A model generated the notes under the pieces. That model made no database searches and was not told where the DNA came from. It was given only the letters and a program-made list of their open reading frames with translations. Position numbers and translations under genes: made by a program. Source: Leptospira yanagawae serovar Saopaulo str. Sao Paulo = ATCC 700523 (lineage in GTDB: Bacteria; Spirochaetota; Leptospiria; Leptospirales; Leptospiraceae). From it: 64,000 nt of DNA. The DNA lies in contig NZ_AOGX02000015.1 in NCBI RefSeq assembly GCF_000332475.2, forward strand, positions 496,001 to 560,000. Direction: 5' to 3'. This document shows, in pieces, positions 1 to 9,037 of the stretch. Position 1 is the first letter of the stretch. Each line of letters starts with the position of its first letter.

Positions 1-37
1 TTCGATTGGTAATGGATTACCGTGATTAAAATTTCAA

Positions 38-499
38 TTACTTGGATGTAGGTTCGGTTTTTTTGCCGAGTTTTTTGCAGATTTTTCCTAACACGTCCTG
101 TTCTTCTGGAGATAGGACAGAAAATTCAGAAGTGATCCTTTTGACATGGTCAGGAAAAATTTGTTCGATCAGTTTTTTACCTTCGTTGGTTAAGTGCACA
201 GAAATAAACCTTCGGTCTTCCACACCACGTACTCGTTCCACCAAATTTCGTTTTTCTAAGTTATCGATGACTAACGTGATGTTTCCCGTACTTTTTAGGA
301 TTTTATCGCCTAAGTCTTTTTGGCAAAGGGGACCTAAGTGGTACAATGTTTCCAGAACACCAAACTGGCTTTCTGAAATATTCCATTTTGAGAATTCAGA
401 AATGAGGCGAGAAGACAAGGATTCCGAGGCTCGTTTGAGTTTGATAAACGAGTCTAGAGCTTGTACTTCTTTTTTAGATCCTTTGAATTTTGTTCCCAT
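38..499 (-). CDS. MarR-family transcriptional regulator
   Basis: A 153-residue winged-helix repressor/activator. The order fits MarR: an N-terminal dimerisation helix, a recognition helix at about residues 68-82 (LKSTGNITLVIDNLEKR), and a wing with the family signature DRR (residues 95-97) followed by the LTNEGK strand/helix. It is the last gene of a minus-strand run after the FAD oxidoreductase (gap 37 bp) and the DUF4139 gene, so it probably controls that operon; this is inference. The short gap before it holds tandem TATCAAAC repeats that could be its operator. The ligand cannot be told from sequence. Confidence 0.9.
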   Translation of the reverse strand: MGTKFKGSKKEVQALDSFIKLKRASESLSSRLISEFSKWNISESQFGVLETLYHLGPLCQKDLGDKILKSTGNITLVIDNLEKRNLVERVRGVEDRRFISVHLTNEGKKLIEQIFPDHVKRITSEFSVLSPEEQDVLGKICKKLGKKTEPTSK

Positions 500-501
500 T
501 G

Positions 502-530
502 GTTTAATATCAAACTATCAAACTTCAAAC
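502..530. promoter_or_regulatory. Tandem TATCAAAC repeats, possible MarR operator
   Basis: The gap between the oxidoreductase stop and the MarR start contains TATCAAAC twice in direct tandem (508-515, 516-523), then a partial third copy TTCAAAC. The first overlaps an inverted pair GTTT-N6-AAAC (502-515). MarR proteins commonly bind short inverted repeats beside their own gene, so autoregulation is plausible, but there is no proof of binding and the site sits inside an operon rather than at its promoter. Confidence 0.25.
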
Positions 531-536
531 CATTTG

Positions 537-2123
537 TCAAACGGTTTCTTGGCTCTTTTGGAAAAGTTCCTTCATGAGCCGTAAAGTCCCTGTCAGCCCA
601 AGTACGACGGAAGAAGTGGCAACACCACCCATCAGCGCACCAGCAACGCCAGGAGAACAGGCATCTGCTCCCGTGAGGTAAAGGTTTTTCACAGTTGTCC
701 TCACTCCTAACCATTCTTGGCGGAACCGTTCTGGTGTACAGGAAAGTCCGTAAATGGAACCTTCTTTGTGTCCAGTAAAGAATTCCGTTGTGATGGGAGT
801 TGAGAGCTCGGTGAACTCGATCAGGTCTCGGAAACCAGGGAATCGTTCTTCCAAAAACTGCAACATCCCTTCTGTAATCGTTGCCTTCAATTGGTTGTAT
901 TCTTCCCCTCGTTTTTTCCAAGGTTCTTCTTTCCATTTGGCAAAGTTGGAATAATCAGCAAAACTTATCGCCTCGGCCGTATGCCCTTCTGCCTCTGGGT
1001 TCTTTAAGGATGGAAACGACAAATACATCATTGGTGGGTTTCCATGGATTAGGTCATTCCGTTTCGCATAACTTTCGTCATGGTTAAGATTTGGGAAAAT
1101 CCAATGGTTTTCGCCATGAAATCCCAATTTTGTTGGAGATTCCTTAAAACCAATGTAAAGTGTGATGGAAGTTGTGCCTTGGGTGCTGAGTGATTCCAAA
1201 GGAATTTGGAAATCATTTGAAAATTGTTTCGGCAATAGTTTGTTGTAGGTGGTGTAAGCACCAGCATCGGAGATGATGAGATCAGCAAAAAAACTTTGTT
1301 CTGAAAAGGTTTTTCCTTTTTGTACATCTACCTTGACACCAATCGCTTTGTCTCCATCCAAAATGATTTCTTTTACTATATGGAGGATCTTCATCGCCCC
1401 ACCATTTTTTTCCACGATCGGTTCGATTGACTCCACAATTTTACTGGAACCTCCAATCGGGAAATAACCTCCGTTAAAGTAATGGGTTACGATCATCGAG
1501 TGAATGGCAAAGGAGGAATCTTTTGGTGGTAGTCCATAGTCCCCCCACTGGGAACAAAGCAATGCTTTTAGACTTTGATCCTTGAAATGGTTGTCCATAT
1601 ACTCTTTTGTTGTGATGTAAGGAGTGGAGATATGACCAAGTCCAAGTAATTTTGCGGCCTTTTCAAAAAAAGCAGGTAAGGCTTTCAGAGTGAAATGCCT
1701 ACCAAACCACTGTGTAAAGGTTTCCACATCTTTGAAGTATTGGTCAATGGCGCTGGATTCGTTCGGGTATTTTGATTTTAGATCGTTACGGAACCGTTCT
1801 TTTTCACCGTAAACAGGGAAACTAAAATTTGGATAATCGAAAACTTCAAAGGGTTCTTCCATTTTTTTCCATTGGACACCACGTTTTGTAATCGAATCAA
1901 AAAGGGTTCGTAACATCGAACCCTCAGCCAAATCACCGATATAATGGATTCCTACGTCCCATTCAAATTTTCCCAATCGTTTGAATGTATGTGTAAAGCC
2001 ACCTAACTTAAAATGACGTTCTAATACTAAAACTTTTTTGCCCGCGACTTGTGATAAAATGGAAGCGACGGTTAGCCCGCCGATTCCCGATCCAATGATG
2101 ATGGCATCATACTTTGTTTCCAT
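537..2123 (-). CDS. FAD-dependent oxidoreductase, CrtI/retinol saturase-like
   Basis: A 528-residue flavoprotein of the phytoene desaturase/all-trans-retinol 13,14-reductase group. The N-terminal dinucleotide-binding motif GSGIGG lies at residues 11-16, followed by the acidic end of strand 2 (LVLERHFKLGG). The C-terminal FAD-contacting segment reads LTGADACSPGVAGALMGG. The family adds or removes hydrogens on polyprenoid or carotenoid-like chains; the substrate here is unknown. The gene starts 2 bp after the DUF4139 stop and precedes MarR, so the three are probably co-transcribed. No phytoene synthase or other carotenoid gene is nearby, so a carotenoid role is not assured. Confidence 0.88.
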   Translation of the reverse strand: METKYDAIIIGSGIGGLTVASILSQVAGKKVLVLERHFKLGGFTHTFKRLGKFEWDVGIHYIGDLAEGSMLRTLFDSITKRGVQWKKMEEPFEVFDYPNFSFPVYGEKERFRNDLKSKYPNESSAIDQYFKDVETFTQWFGRHFTLKALPAFFEKAAKLLGLGHISTPYITTKEYMDNHFKDQSLKALLCSQWGDYGLPPKDSSFAIHSMIVTHYFNGGYFPIGGSSKIVESIEPIVEKNGGAMKILHIVKEIILDGDKAIGVKVDVQKGKTFSEQSFFADLIISDAGAYTTYNKLLPKQFSNDFQIPLESLSTQGTTSITLYIGFKESPTKLGFHGENHWIFPNLNHDESYAKRNDLIHGNPPMMYLSFPSLKNPEAEGHTAEAISFADYSNFAKWKEEPWKKRGEEYNQLKATITEGMLQFLEERFPGFRDLIEFTELSTPITTEFFTGHKEGSIYGLSCTPERFRQEWLGVRTTVKNLYLTGADACSPGVAGALMGGVATSSVVLGLTGTLRLMKELFQKSQETV

Positions 2124-2125
2124 GT

Positions 2126-3556
2126 TTAGTATTTAGTTTCGACTGTGTATTCTAATGTGACCACTTCATTTGCTTTGAGAGGAACATCTGCATAGGTTTT
2201 GGTTGATGATTCTTTGGTGAATTTATGAGATGACTTAGTGATGTTCCAATCTCCCCATAAACTTGCATAAAATCGAATTTCGATTGGTTCCTTTTTTCTG
2301 TTTCTAATTTCAACAGAATAGGAAGATTTATCCCCTCTTGAGAGTTTGAAAACTTCATACGAGAGTCTTTTTCCATTGGCAACCACGTCAAAAGCTTGGC
2401 CTGTTTTGATTTTTACATCTTCATTTTCTGGAGTGTGATCAATGGTATCTTCCCCAAGTAATTGTTGTCTTCCTTTGGAATCCGCTTTAAAAACACGGAT
2501 GGTTCCTTGGGGGAGTGGTCTACCTAAATTGTTTTTTTTAGCATTTTTAAAAATGTATTTAATGGTGGCGTTGTTAAAATTTTTCTCATTGCCTTCATAC
2601 ATCGGTAGGTTTTCAAAAACAAAGTATTTTTTGATTTCAATTCCTTCTGACTGGAAGAGTTGCACTTGTTTAGTTTGGTTGTAACCGATATTTGTGGGTT
2701 GGTCCAAAGTATATAAATAATACTCGGAAAGATTTTCTTGGCTAAATTCAGGAGCTGCATCAGATTCCTCATACTCTTTTACCATCGTTTTTTTCGCATA
2801 ACGAGGTTGTGGTGAGTATGCTGGGCGGTTGGAAAGTAAATTCACTTTTCCAGCCACTAATTGCAAAACGGCATTTTTAAATTCGGCTCCTGAGTTGTTA
2901 TTTAAAGTAACCCAAGAATTGAGCCCACATTCATTTTCTTCTTTATCCAAAACGAGGATGTAATCTGCCGACCATCCAAGTCCATTGGTTTGGTAAGAAA
3001 CTTCGAGAGCCTGCTCTTTCTCGGTGTCATTTTTTAACTTCCAAACTAACGTTGGTTTAGCGAATAAATTCTCTGGGATGGTAGGGACAGTGACTCGGCC
3101 ATTGTACCCAAGGGAAACCTCGTTTCCAATTTGGTAAACGGGACTTCCATTATTGGCGATGAGTTTTGCTTTTACGGAAGTTGTTTTTTCCTTTCCGTCC
3201 TGGTAAAGGGTCACCTCTTTGCCAATGTATTTATCCATCAATCGTTCTGGAGAAATGAGATCATATTCATAGTTTTGTTCGAAGACTGTGAGTTTTTTTG
3301 GATCTTCCCCTTTCACACGAACGGTTTGTGGGATGATTTGGGAAGGGACATCTTCAAATCGTAAGGTGCGAATTCCTTTTGCCAGGTTCAAAACACGTGT
3401 TTCTCTGACGAGGCCGATGCCTCCATTATAGATTGTGACACTCACTGATTTGCGATCGGAGTCGGTGGATAAATCAAAGGAACTATCAGATGTGATGCTG
3501 GCACTGATCAAAAAAAGAACTGTGATACTTGTGATGGAAACGAGTTTGGATTTCAT
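2126..3556 (-). CDS. DUF4139 domain-containing secreted protein
   Basis: A 476-residue protein. The start at 3556 (MKSKLVSITS) is chosen because GGGAG stands 5 nt upstream, although the frame stays open to 3607. A hydrophobic signal peptide covers residues 1-22. The rest is beta-rich and matches the layout of DUF4139 proteins: an N-terminal part (SVTIYNGGIGLVRE) and the typical GLGWSADYILVLD segment. Function of the family is unknown; members are exported and often have a mucoidy-inhibitor-like annotation. It heads the operon with the FAD oxidoreductase and MarR, and is divergent from mtnP with about 90 bp between the starts. Confidence 0.82.
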   Translation of the reverse strand: MKSKLVSITSITVLFLISASITSDSSFDLSTDSDRKSVSVTIYNGGIGLVRETRVLNLAKGIRTLRFEDVPSQIIPQTVRVKGEDPKKLTVFEQNYEYDLISPERLMDKYIGKEVTLYQDGKEKTTSVKAKLIANNGSPVYQIGNEVSLGYNGRVTVPTIPENLFAKPTLVWKLKNDTEKEQALEVSYQTNGLGWSADYILVLDKEENECGLNSWVTLNNNSGAEFKNAVLQLVAGKVNLLSNRPAYSPQPRYAKKTMVKEYEESDAAPEFSQENLSEYYLYTLDQPTNIGYNQTKQVQLFQSEGIEIKKYFVFENLPMYEGNEKNFNNATIKYIFKNAKKNNLGRPLPQGTIRVFKADSKGRQQLLGEDTIDHTPENEDVKIKTGQAFDVVANGKRLSYEVFKLSRGDKSSYSVEIRNRKKEPIEIRFYASLWGDWNITKSSHKFTKESSTKTYADVPLKANEVVTLEYTVETKY

Positions 3557-3648
3557 GTATTCTCCCATGAGCATTCTACAGTTTGGAAACTGAAAAAACG
3601 AATGCAACCAAAATCGTTGGGGGAAAACTGCACTTTAAGAGGATTCAT

Positions 3649-4512
3649 ATGGCAAATGTAGTGAAAATCGGGGTGATTGGTGGAACAGGTTTGTATTCGA
3701 TTGATGGGATGGAAATTCTAAAAGAAATCCATCCGGATACACCATGGGGAAAACCATCTGATACCATCACCATTGGTCGATTTAAGGGGAAAGAAATTGC
3801 TTTTTTACCGAGGCATGGTAAGGGCCATTTTTTAAACCCAAGTGAGGTTCCTGCACGTGCCAATATCGCCGCATTAAAACAGTTAGGTGTTGAAGAAATC
3901 ATAGCCTTTAGTTCCGTCGGAAGTCTCCGACAAGAAATTGCACCACGTGATTTTGTGATTCCATCACAGATCATCGATAGAACAAAATCGAGACATGCTA
4001 CATTCTTTGAAAATGGAATGGTTGCCCATGCTCCTTTTGCCGATCCGTTTTCTCCAGGCCTCGCGAAAAAAGTGGAAGAAGCTGCAAAACAAATCAATCT
4101 CCCGATCCATAGCAACAAAACATTAATTTGTATGGAAGGACCATTGTTTTCGACTCGAGCAGAATCCCATATGTACCGGTCATGGGGTGCAGACATCATC
4201 AATATGACAGTTTTACCAGAAGCAAAACTCGCAAGGGAAGCTGAGATTTTATACCAAATGGTATGTATGTCGACAGATTATGACTGTTGGAAAGAAGACG
4301 AAGCCCATGTAACGTTGGAGATGGTTCTTGCTAACCTAAGTACCAATGCGGAAACCGCAAAAAAACTTTTATCAACATTGATAGATTTATTAGGAAAGTC
4401 GGATGATACGAGTTTGGTGGGAAGTACAAAGTTTTCACTTGTGACGGCTCCCGAGAAACGGAACCCAGAACAAATTGCTAAGTTAAAATTTTTGTTTCCA
4501 AGTTATTTTTAA
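3649..4512 (+). CDS. mtnP: S-methyl-5'-thioadenosine phosphorylase
   Basis: A 287-residue cytosolic enzyme that cleaves methylthioadenosine with phosphate to adenine and methylthioribose-1-phosphate, in methionine salvage. The start at 3649 (MANVVKIGVIGG) is preceded by AGAGGA; the longer frame from 3583 lacks support. Family marks: IGVIGGTGLY at the N-terminus, LPRHGKGH, the substrate segment ICMEGPLFSTRAES, INMTVLPEA and the YDCWK motif typical of MTA phosphorylases rather than purine nucleoside phosphorylases. It is convergent with the STAS gene, their ends overlapping by 4 bp. Confidence 0.95.
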   Translation: MANVVKIGVIGGTGLYSIDGMEILKEIHPDTPWGKPSDTITIGRFKGKEIAFLPRHGKGHFLNPSEVPARANIAALKQLGVEEIIAFSSVGSLRQEIAPRDFVIPSQIIDRTKSRHATFFENGMVAHAPFADPFSPGLAKKVEEAAKQINLPIHSNKTLICMEGPLFSTRAESHMYRSWGADIINMTVLPEAKLAREAEILYQMVCMSTDYDCWKEDEAHVTLEMVLANLSTNAETAKKLLSTLIDLLGKSDDTSLVGSTKFSLVTAPEKRNPEQIAKLKFLFPSYF

Positions 4513-4901
4513 CTGTGGGTTACAGCCTGCTCTAATGTAGGAAAAATTTGGAGTAGGCTTTTCAGTTTCGTGAGTTCTAAAACATAACGCACTTTTTCCG
4601 ACGGGGATACAATTCGTATGTATCCTTGTTGTTTGACAAGCCTGGAATGGATTCCTAAACAAACGCCGAGTCCTGAGCTATCGATGTAACTTACCTGCTC
4701 GAAATTTAAAAAAATATGATGGATACCTTTTGAAATTAAAATTTCCAGATTTTCTTTCATCACCTGGGAATTGTATAAATTGATTTCGCCGGATAACTCG
4801 AAATAAACGGCAGATTCAGGGAGTGGGACAAATTTTTGTTGTAGGACTTCCATTTTGAAGTCTCCACTTTCGACGGTATACTCATCCCAATTTTCGATCA
4901 T
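4509..4901 (-). CDS. STAS-domain protein (anti-sigma factor antagonist type)
   Basis: A 130-residue single STAS domain of the SpoIIAA/RsbV class. The phosphorylatable serine region is visible as YIDSSGLGVCLGI (about residues 70-82), with the usual ELSGEINLYNS N-terminal strand. Such proteins relay signals by being phosphorylated or dephosphorylated on that serine and sequestering an anti-sigma kinase. Its ATG overlaps the galactokinase stop (ATGA), so it is probably translated by coupling to galK; a second ATG at residue 17 could also serve. Its partner kinase is not adjacent; the RsbW-type ATPase domain at 27132-28061 is one possibility, by inference only. Confidence 0.9.
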   Translation of the reverse strand: MIENWDEYTVESGDFKMEVLQQKFVPLPESAVYFELSGEINLYNSQVMKENLEILISKGIHHIFLNFEQVSYIDSSGLGVCLGIHSRLVKQQGYIRIVSPSEKVRYVLELTKLKSLLQIFPTLEQAVTHS

Positions 4902-6067
4902 ATAGAAATTTCCTTCACCCCGTCTGAAATTTGAAACTTGTAGAAGTCTAACGCAAGGTTAAATTTTTGTTGATAACTTTTTTTCATTTCTTCATTTATT
5001 TTAGCAAAATGATCCTTTTTGTCTAGTACGAGTACGCACCCACCAAACCCACCTCCAATCATCCTCGCACCAATGGCTCCTAATTCTTTTAGGGTCGAAA
5101 CAATAAAGTCAGTTTCTTCACAAGACACTTCGAAATTTTTTGACAGAGATTCATGAGTTGCAAACAAAGCATTTCCAACTTCTAAGAACTGGTTTTTTTC
5201 CAAACCATGGATGACTTGTTTTGTCCTTTCTCGCTCTGAAATGACATGGTTAGTTCGTTTTCGTTCGTTAAGGGTCAGACCACAATCGATCAATTCCTTT
5301 TCTGATAAAGTAACATCATAAAGTTGCTTAAAATTCGGGTATTTTGTTTGTACCTTTTCCAAAGCCGATTCACATTCTAACCTTCGATTGTTATAAGCGC
5401 TGTCTTTCAGGTTGTGTTTTACATTTGAATTGATGAGGTAAAATTCATGATCATCTAAGTCAAAATGGTGGTAGGAGTAAGAAAGTGTTTCTGTGTTAAG
5501 CGAAATACAATCGTTTTCCTTGCCGACAGCAATGATGAACTGATCCATAATCCCACATTTGGTTCCCACAAAATTGTTTTCGGCCTTCTGACCGATGACA
5601 GCGATGGTTTCCTTTTTGATTCCCAACCCAAAAGATTCGGAAATTGCAAATCCAGTGACCACTTCTAACGCCGCTGAAGAAGAAAGACCTGATCCTTGTG
5701 GGATATTTCCATCCACTAAAAGATCAAAACCTGGCACATCGTAACCAAGTGCTTCGATTTCAACAATGACACCTGATATATAATCTGTCCATGGAGAAGA
5801 GGGACTTGGTCGAAAGGGTTTTTCGATTTTGATGGTTTCATTGTAGGTAACGGAGTGGAATTGATAAAAGGATGAATGGTTCGGACGAAGATAAACTTGA
5901 ACCGAGAAGTTGATCGCTGCAGGTAATACGATACCACCCAAATAGTCTACATGTTCTCCAATGATATTGATCCTTGCGGGTGCAACAAACAAACGTGGAT
6001 GGGAATTTGTTTTTCCAAATATACGTTCAAATTGATTCAAATTTTCTTTACTTCTCAATGAATCCAC
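4898..6067 (-). CDS. galK: Galactokinase
   Basis: A 389-residue GHMP-family sugar kinase that phosphorylates galactose at C1. The galactokinase signature ARINIIGEHVDYLGG is at residues 31-45, the ATP-binding motif PQGSGLSSSAALE at 123-135, and the C-terminal GHMP motif ARMIGGGFGGCVLVL at 334-348; length fits the family. It is divergent from pgi with a 44-bp gap and coupled to the downstream STAS gene. No galT or galE lies beside it, so the rest of a Leloir pathway would have to be elsewhere, or the true substrate may be another sugar. Confidence 0.93.
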   Translation of the reverse strand: MDSLRSKENLNQFERIFGKTNSHPRLFVAPARINIIGEHVDYLGGIVLPAAINFSVQVYLRPNHSSFYQFHSVTYNETIKIEKPFRPSPSSPWTDYISGVIVEIEALGYDVPGFDLLVDGNIPQGSGLSSSAALEVVTGFAISESFGLGIKKETIAVIGQKAENNFVGTKCGIMDQFIIAVGKENDCISLNTETLSYSYHHFDLDDHEFYLINSNVKHNLKDSAYNNRRLECESALEKVQTKYPNFKQLYDVTLSEKELIDCGLTLNERKRTNHVISERERTKQVIHGLEKNQFLEVGNALFATHESLSKNFEVSCEETDFIVSTLKELGAIGARMIGGGFGGCVLVLDKKDHFAKINEEMKKSYQQKFNLALDFYKFQISDGVKEISI

Positions 6068-6111
6068 ATCATCTTCCTTTCGATGCTATACTTTATTTTA
6101 GGACAGGTGTT

Positions 6112-7464
6112 ATGTCGAATCTAAAAATTTCAGATCGCTTTGTGAAACCATTTCTTTCTCAATCCAATTTGGAAGTTGAATTGGATAGAGCAGAAAAAGC
6201 CCGTCAAACGGTTCTCACTCGATCGGGGTTAGGTAAAGAGTTTTTAGGTTGGGTAAACCTACCAAGCCAAACCAAATCAGAAGATTTGCAATCCATACGA
6301 AAGGCAGCTGAATTGATTCAATCCCATTCTCAGTACCTCGTGGTAGTGGGAATTGGCGGGAGTTACCTTGGGGCTCGCGCTGTCATTGAAGCACTTACGC
6401 CTGAGTTTAGCAGTCCAGAATCGCAGAAGAAAACGGTTAAAATTTTATATGCGGGCCATCATTTGGATGCAGATTATCACTTTCGATTGCTCGCTTTTTT
6501 GGAGAATAAAGAATTCTCAGTCAATGTGATCTCCAAGTCAGGCACTACAACAGAACCTGCTATCGCATTTCGATTATTACTCTCTTTACTAGAACGAAAG
6601 TACGGAAAAGAAAATATCAAAAATCGTGTATTTGCCACAACGGACAAGTCCAAAGGGGCACTCAAAAATTTGGCCGATGAGTATGGATTTCCATCTTTTG
6701 TCATCCCAGACGATATAGGAGGCAGGTATTCTGTTTTTACACCCGTAGGTTTACTACCCATTGCAGCCGCTGGCTTTAGCATCAACAAACTGATGGATGG
6801 CGCAAAACAAATGGAATCTGAACTGATTTCGACGACTTCTAAAGATGGGAATTTGGCATGCCTTTATGCGTCCATTCGCAATGGATTGTATTCTCTTGGA
6901 AAAACTACGGAAATTTTTGTATCATACAATCCTTCTTTAGGGTATGTAGCAGAATGGTGGAAACAGTTGTTTGGCGAAAGTGAAGGTAAATCTGGAAAAG
7001 GAATTTTTCCTGCATCGGTACAATTCACAACAGACTTACATTCTATGGGCCAATACATCCAGGATGGTGAACGTAAACTTATGGAAACTGTCATCAAAGT
7101 TGAAACTCCAAAACAAGATGTTTACCTAACAGAAAAAACGGATGATAATGATGGATTAAATTATTTGGCAGGGAAAAAACTTTCTGAAGTCAATCAAAGT
7201 GCTATGCTTGGAACTTTAATTGCGCATAAAGATGGGGGAGTGCCATGCTTAGAAATCACATTGCCATCCATCACGGAAGAAACATTAGGTGAACTATTGT
7301 ATTTTTATGAATTTTCATGCGCTATTTCTGGTTATATGTTGGGTGTTAACCCCTTTGACCAACCAGGTGTGGAAGATTACAAAAATAATATGTTTGCTTT
7401 GTTAGGGAAAAAAGGTTTTGAAACACGAAAATCGGAAATTTTAAGTCATATTGAAACGACTTAA
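6112..7464 (+). CDS. pgi: Glucose-6-phosphate isomerase
   Basis: A 450-residue short-form isomerase interconverting glucose-6-phosphate and fructose-6-phosphate. The start at 6112 (MSNLKISDRF) has AGGA upstream; the frame extends to 5974 into galK but without support. Visible family motifs: VVGIGGSYLGARAV, the phosphate loop SKSGTTTEPA, QLFGESEGKSGKGIFPA, and DLHSMGQYIQDG. The 3' end overlaps the convergent murU-like gene by 24 bp. Confidence 0.95.
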   Translation: MSNLKISDRFVKPFLSQSNLEVELDRAEKARQTVLTRSGLGKEFLGWVNLPSQTKSEDLQSIRKAAELIQSHSQYLVVVGIGGSYLGARAVIEALTPEFSSPESQKKTVKILYAGHHLDADYHFRLLAFLENKEFSVNVISKSGTTTEPAIAFRLLLSLLERKYGKENIKNRVFATTDKSKGALKNLADEYGFPSFVIPDDIGGRYSVFTPVGLLPIAAAGFSINKLMDGAKQMESELISTTSKDGNLACLYASIRNGLYSLGKTTEIFVSYNPSLGYVAEWWKQLFGESEGKSGKGIFPASVQFTTDLHSMGQYIQDGERKLMETVIKVETPKQDVYLTEKTDDNDGLNYLAGKKLSEVNQSAMLGTLIAHKDGGVPCLEITLPSITEETLGELLYFYEFSCAISGYMLGVNPFDQPGVEDYKNNMFALLGKKGFETRKSEILSHIETT

Positions 7465-8163
7465 GAAATTTTGAATCTTTGTGAGTTTGTTACCAAATAC
7501 ATCCTTTGTTTGGTAACTCTCCCATAATTCTTTTGTACCTAAATCCAAAACTTTTCCTTGGAAAAGTTCACCAGTGATTTCACCTTTTTTGCCACATTCC
7601 TTAAAGATATCTGACAAATCATAATACCGATTTTTCTCTAAATGGAGTAAACATTTCGGATCCAATACAGCAAGTCCTATATAATAAAAATTACCTTCGC
7701 CAAATTTTAAAGTTTGGTCATCGGAAATTGAAATTTTAGTATATGATTGTCCTTCCGGAATCGGTAACAAATAAAGATGAATTTTGCTATTATTCGCTAA
7801 ACGATCTTTAGGTGAAAAATCTGCACTTGGAAAAAATAATGTATCGGGATTTATGATTAAAATGGGTTCGGTATAGTGATCCTCTGGTAACGCTGTACGA
7901 ATTCCGCCAGCAGTTCCTAAAATTTCATTTGATTCATGGGAAACAACCAATGAGATTCCAGAGAACTTTTTTAGATGGTTCAAAATCTTTTCCCCTAAAT
8001 AATGTGTATTGACCCAAATATTTTGGATATTCCAAACATGCAAAAGATACAAAGCATAATCTAAAAGTGTTATGGATTGAATTTTTAAAAGAGGTTTCGG
8101 CGTATTTTCAGTTAGAGAACCCATACGTTTTCCAAAACCTGCAGCGAGAACAAATGCATTCAT
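7441..8163 (-). CDS. Nucleotidyltransferase, MurU-like (MurNAc-1-P uridylyltransferase)
   Basis: A 240-residue sugar-1-phosphate nucleotidyltransferase. The N-terminus carries the pyrophosphorylase signature LAAGFGKRMG with the following TPKPLL (residues 6-26). Length and the lack of a C-terminal hexapeptide domain fit MurU, which makes UDP-MurNAc from MurNAc-1-phosphate in peptidoglycan recycling. Assignment rests largely on context: it overlaps by 4 bp the upstream AmgK-like kinase, the MurU partner in Pseudomonas. A mannose-1-phosphate guanylyltransferase or other NDP-sugar enzyme remains possible. Confidence 0.8.
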   Translation of the reverse strand: MNAFVLAAGFGKRMGSLTENTPKPLLKIQSITLLDYALYLLHVWNIQNIWVNTHYLGEKILNHLKKFSGISLVVSHESNEILGTAGGIRTALPEDHYTEPILIINPDTLFFPSADFSPKDRLANNSKIHLYLLPIPEGQSYTKISISDDQTLKFGEGNFYYIGLAVLDPKCLLHLEKNRYYDLSDIFKECGKKGEITGELFQGKVLDLGTKELWESYQTKDVFGNKLTKIQNFLSRFNMT

Positions 8164-9029
8164 ATGTTGAATTGACGAAAGTCCTTATGTAAGTTTAATT
8201 CATTTTGTAAACTTTTGACAAAAATATAGAGGGAATCCGAAAACATTCCTAATTGAATGATTTCTTCCAATTGGTTGAGACAGGCAAGAATAGAAGGTTT
8301 GAATTTACTTTTATCATGATCGACTACCATTCGAAATTCTCTAGGAAGTGGGTAATATGCATCGAACAAAATGGAAGCCAAATCATATTGAGGTACCCCC
8401 ATCCTTGCATCTTGAAAATCAATGAGTACATAATCGAAGTTTGGTGATCTTAATAAATTACGGCAATGAAAATCGCGGTGAGTGAAAACATTGATATTGT
8501 ATTGATCCAAATATGCAACAGTCTCTTCTATAAATGCAATCGCTTCATTTGAAATTGAAGTTTTGATTTTGAAACGTTCTTTGAAGGCATTGAATTTTTC
8601 TAGGGTGAGGTTTGTTTCAAACAATAATTTTTCAGAATCAAATCTTCGATTCTTCACAAAACTTGGTGGATCAAGAGTTTGTAATTTTAGGATTAAATCA
8701 ATCAATTTGGGAAATTGGGTTTGGTAGTCATTCAGTTGAAGGGAACTAAAATCTAATTTTCCTCCAAAGGACATACACAGAATTCCAAGGGAATCATTTC
8801 GCTCAAAAATTTTTGGAACATGAATTCCATTTGCATCTAAAAATTCTGAAAGTTTGACAAAGTCGTCATTAATAGTTTCATCAATACAAACAACTTCTTC
8901 TAGGTTGGAATTGGTGATTTGAAAGTATCTCCTAGTTGATGCTTCTTCTTGTAATGGAATGATGTTACAGTTTTTACCGTAACGAGATCGAATAAAATCT
9001 ATTTGGGATTCGTTGGTTCCAGAAATCAC
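8160..9029 (-). CDS. APH-fold sugar kinase, AmgK-like
   Basis: A 289-residue kinase of the aminoglycoside phosphotransferase fold. The N-lobe STRRYFQI (31-38), the catalytic loop THRDFHCRN (183-191), and IDFQDARMG followed by YDLAS (203-219) match AmgK, the anomeric MurNAc/GlcNAc kinase, better than true aminoglycoside kinases. AmgK and MurU bypass de novo UDP-MurNAc synthesis using recycled wall sugar. It follows a receiver-histidine kinase gene by 8 bp and overlaps the MurU-like gene, so all four genes from 12335 to 7441 may be one transcript. The recycling role is inferred from family and pairing. Confidence 0.8.
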   Translation of the reverse strand: MISGTNESQIDFIRSRYGKNCNIIPLQEEASTRRYFQITNSNLEEVVCIDETINDDFVKLSEFLDANGIHVPKIFERNDSLGILCMSFGGKLDFSSLQLNDYQTQFPKLIDLILKLQTLDPPSFVKNRRFDSEKLLFETNLTLEKFNAFKERFKIKTSISNEAIAFIEETVAYLDQYNINVFTHRDFHCRNLLRSPNFDYVLIDFQDARMGVPQYDLASILFDAYYPLPREFRMVVDHDKSKFKPSILACLNQLEEIIQLGMFSDSLYIFVKSLQNELNLHKDFRQFNI

Positions 9030-9037
9030 GATACCAA

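Noticed and set aside
1..37. GGTAAT/ATTACC inverted repeat after the MarR gene as a terminator
   Set aside because: Only a 5-6 bp stem with almost no loop, and no T-run on the minus strand beyond ordinary AT-richness.
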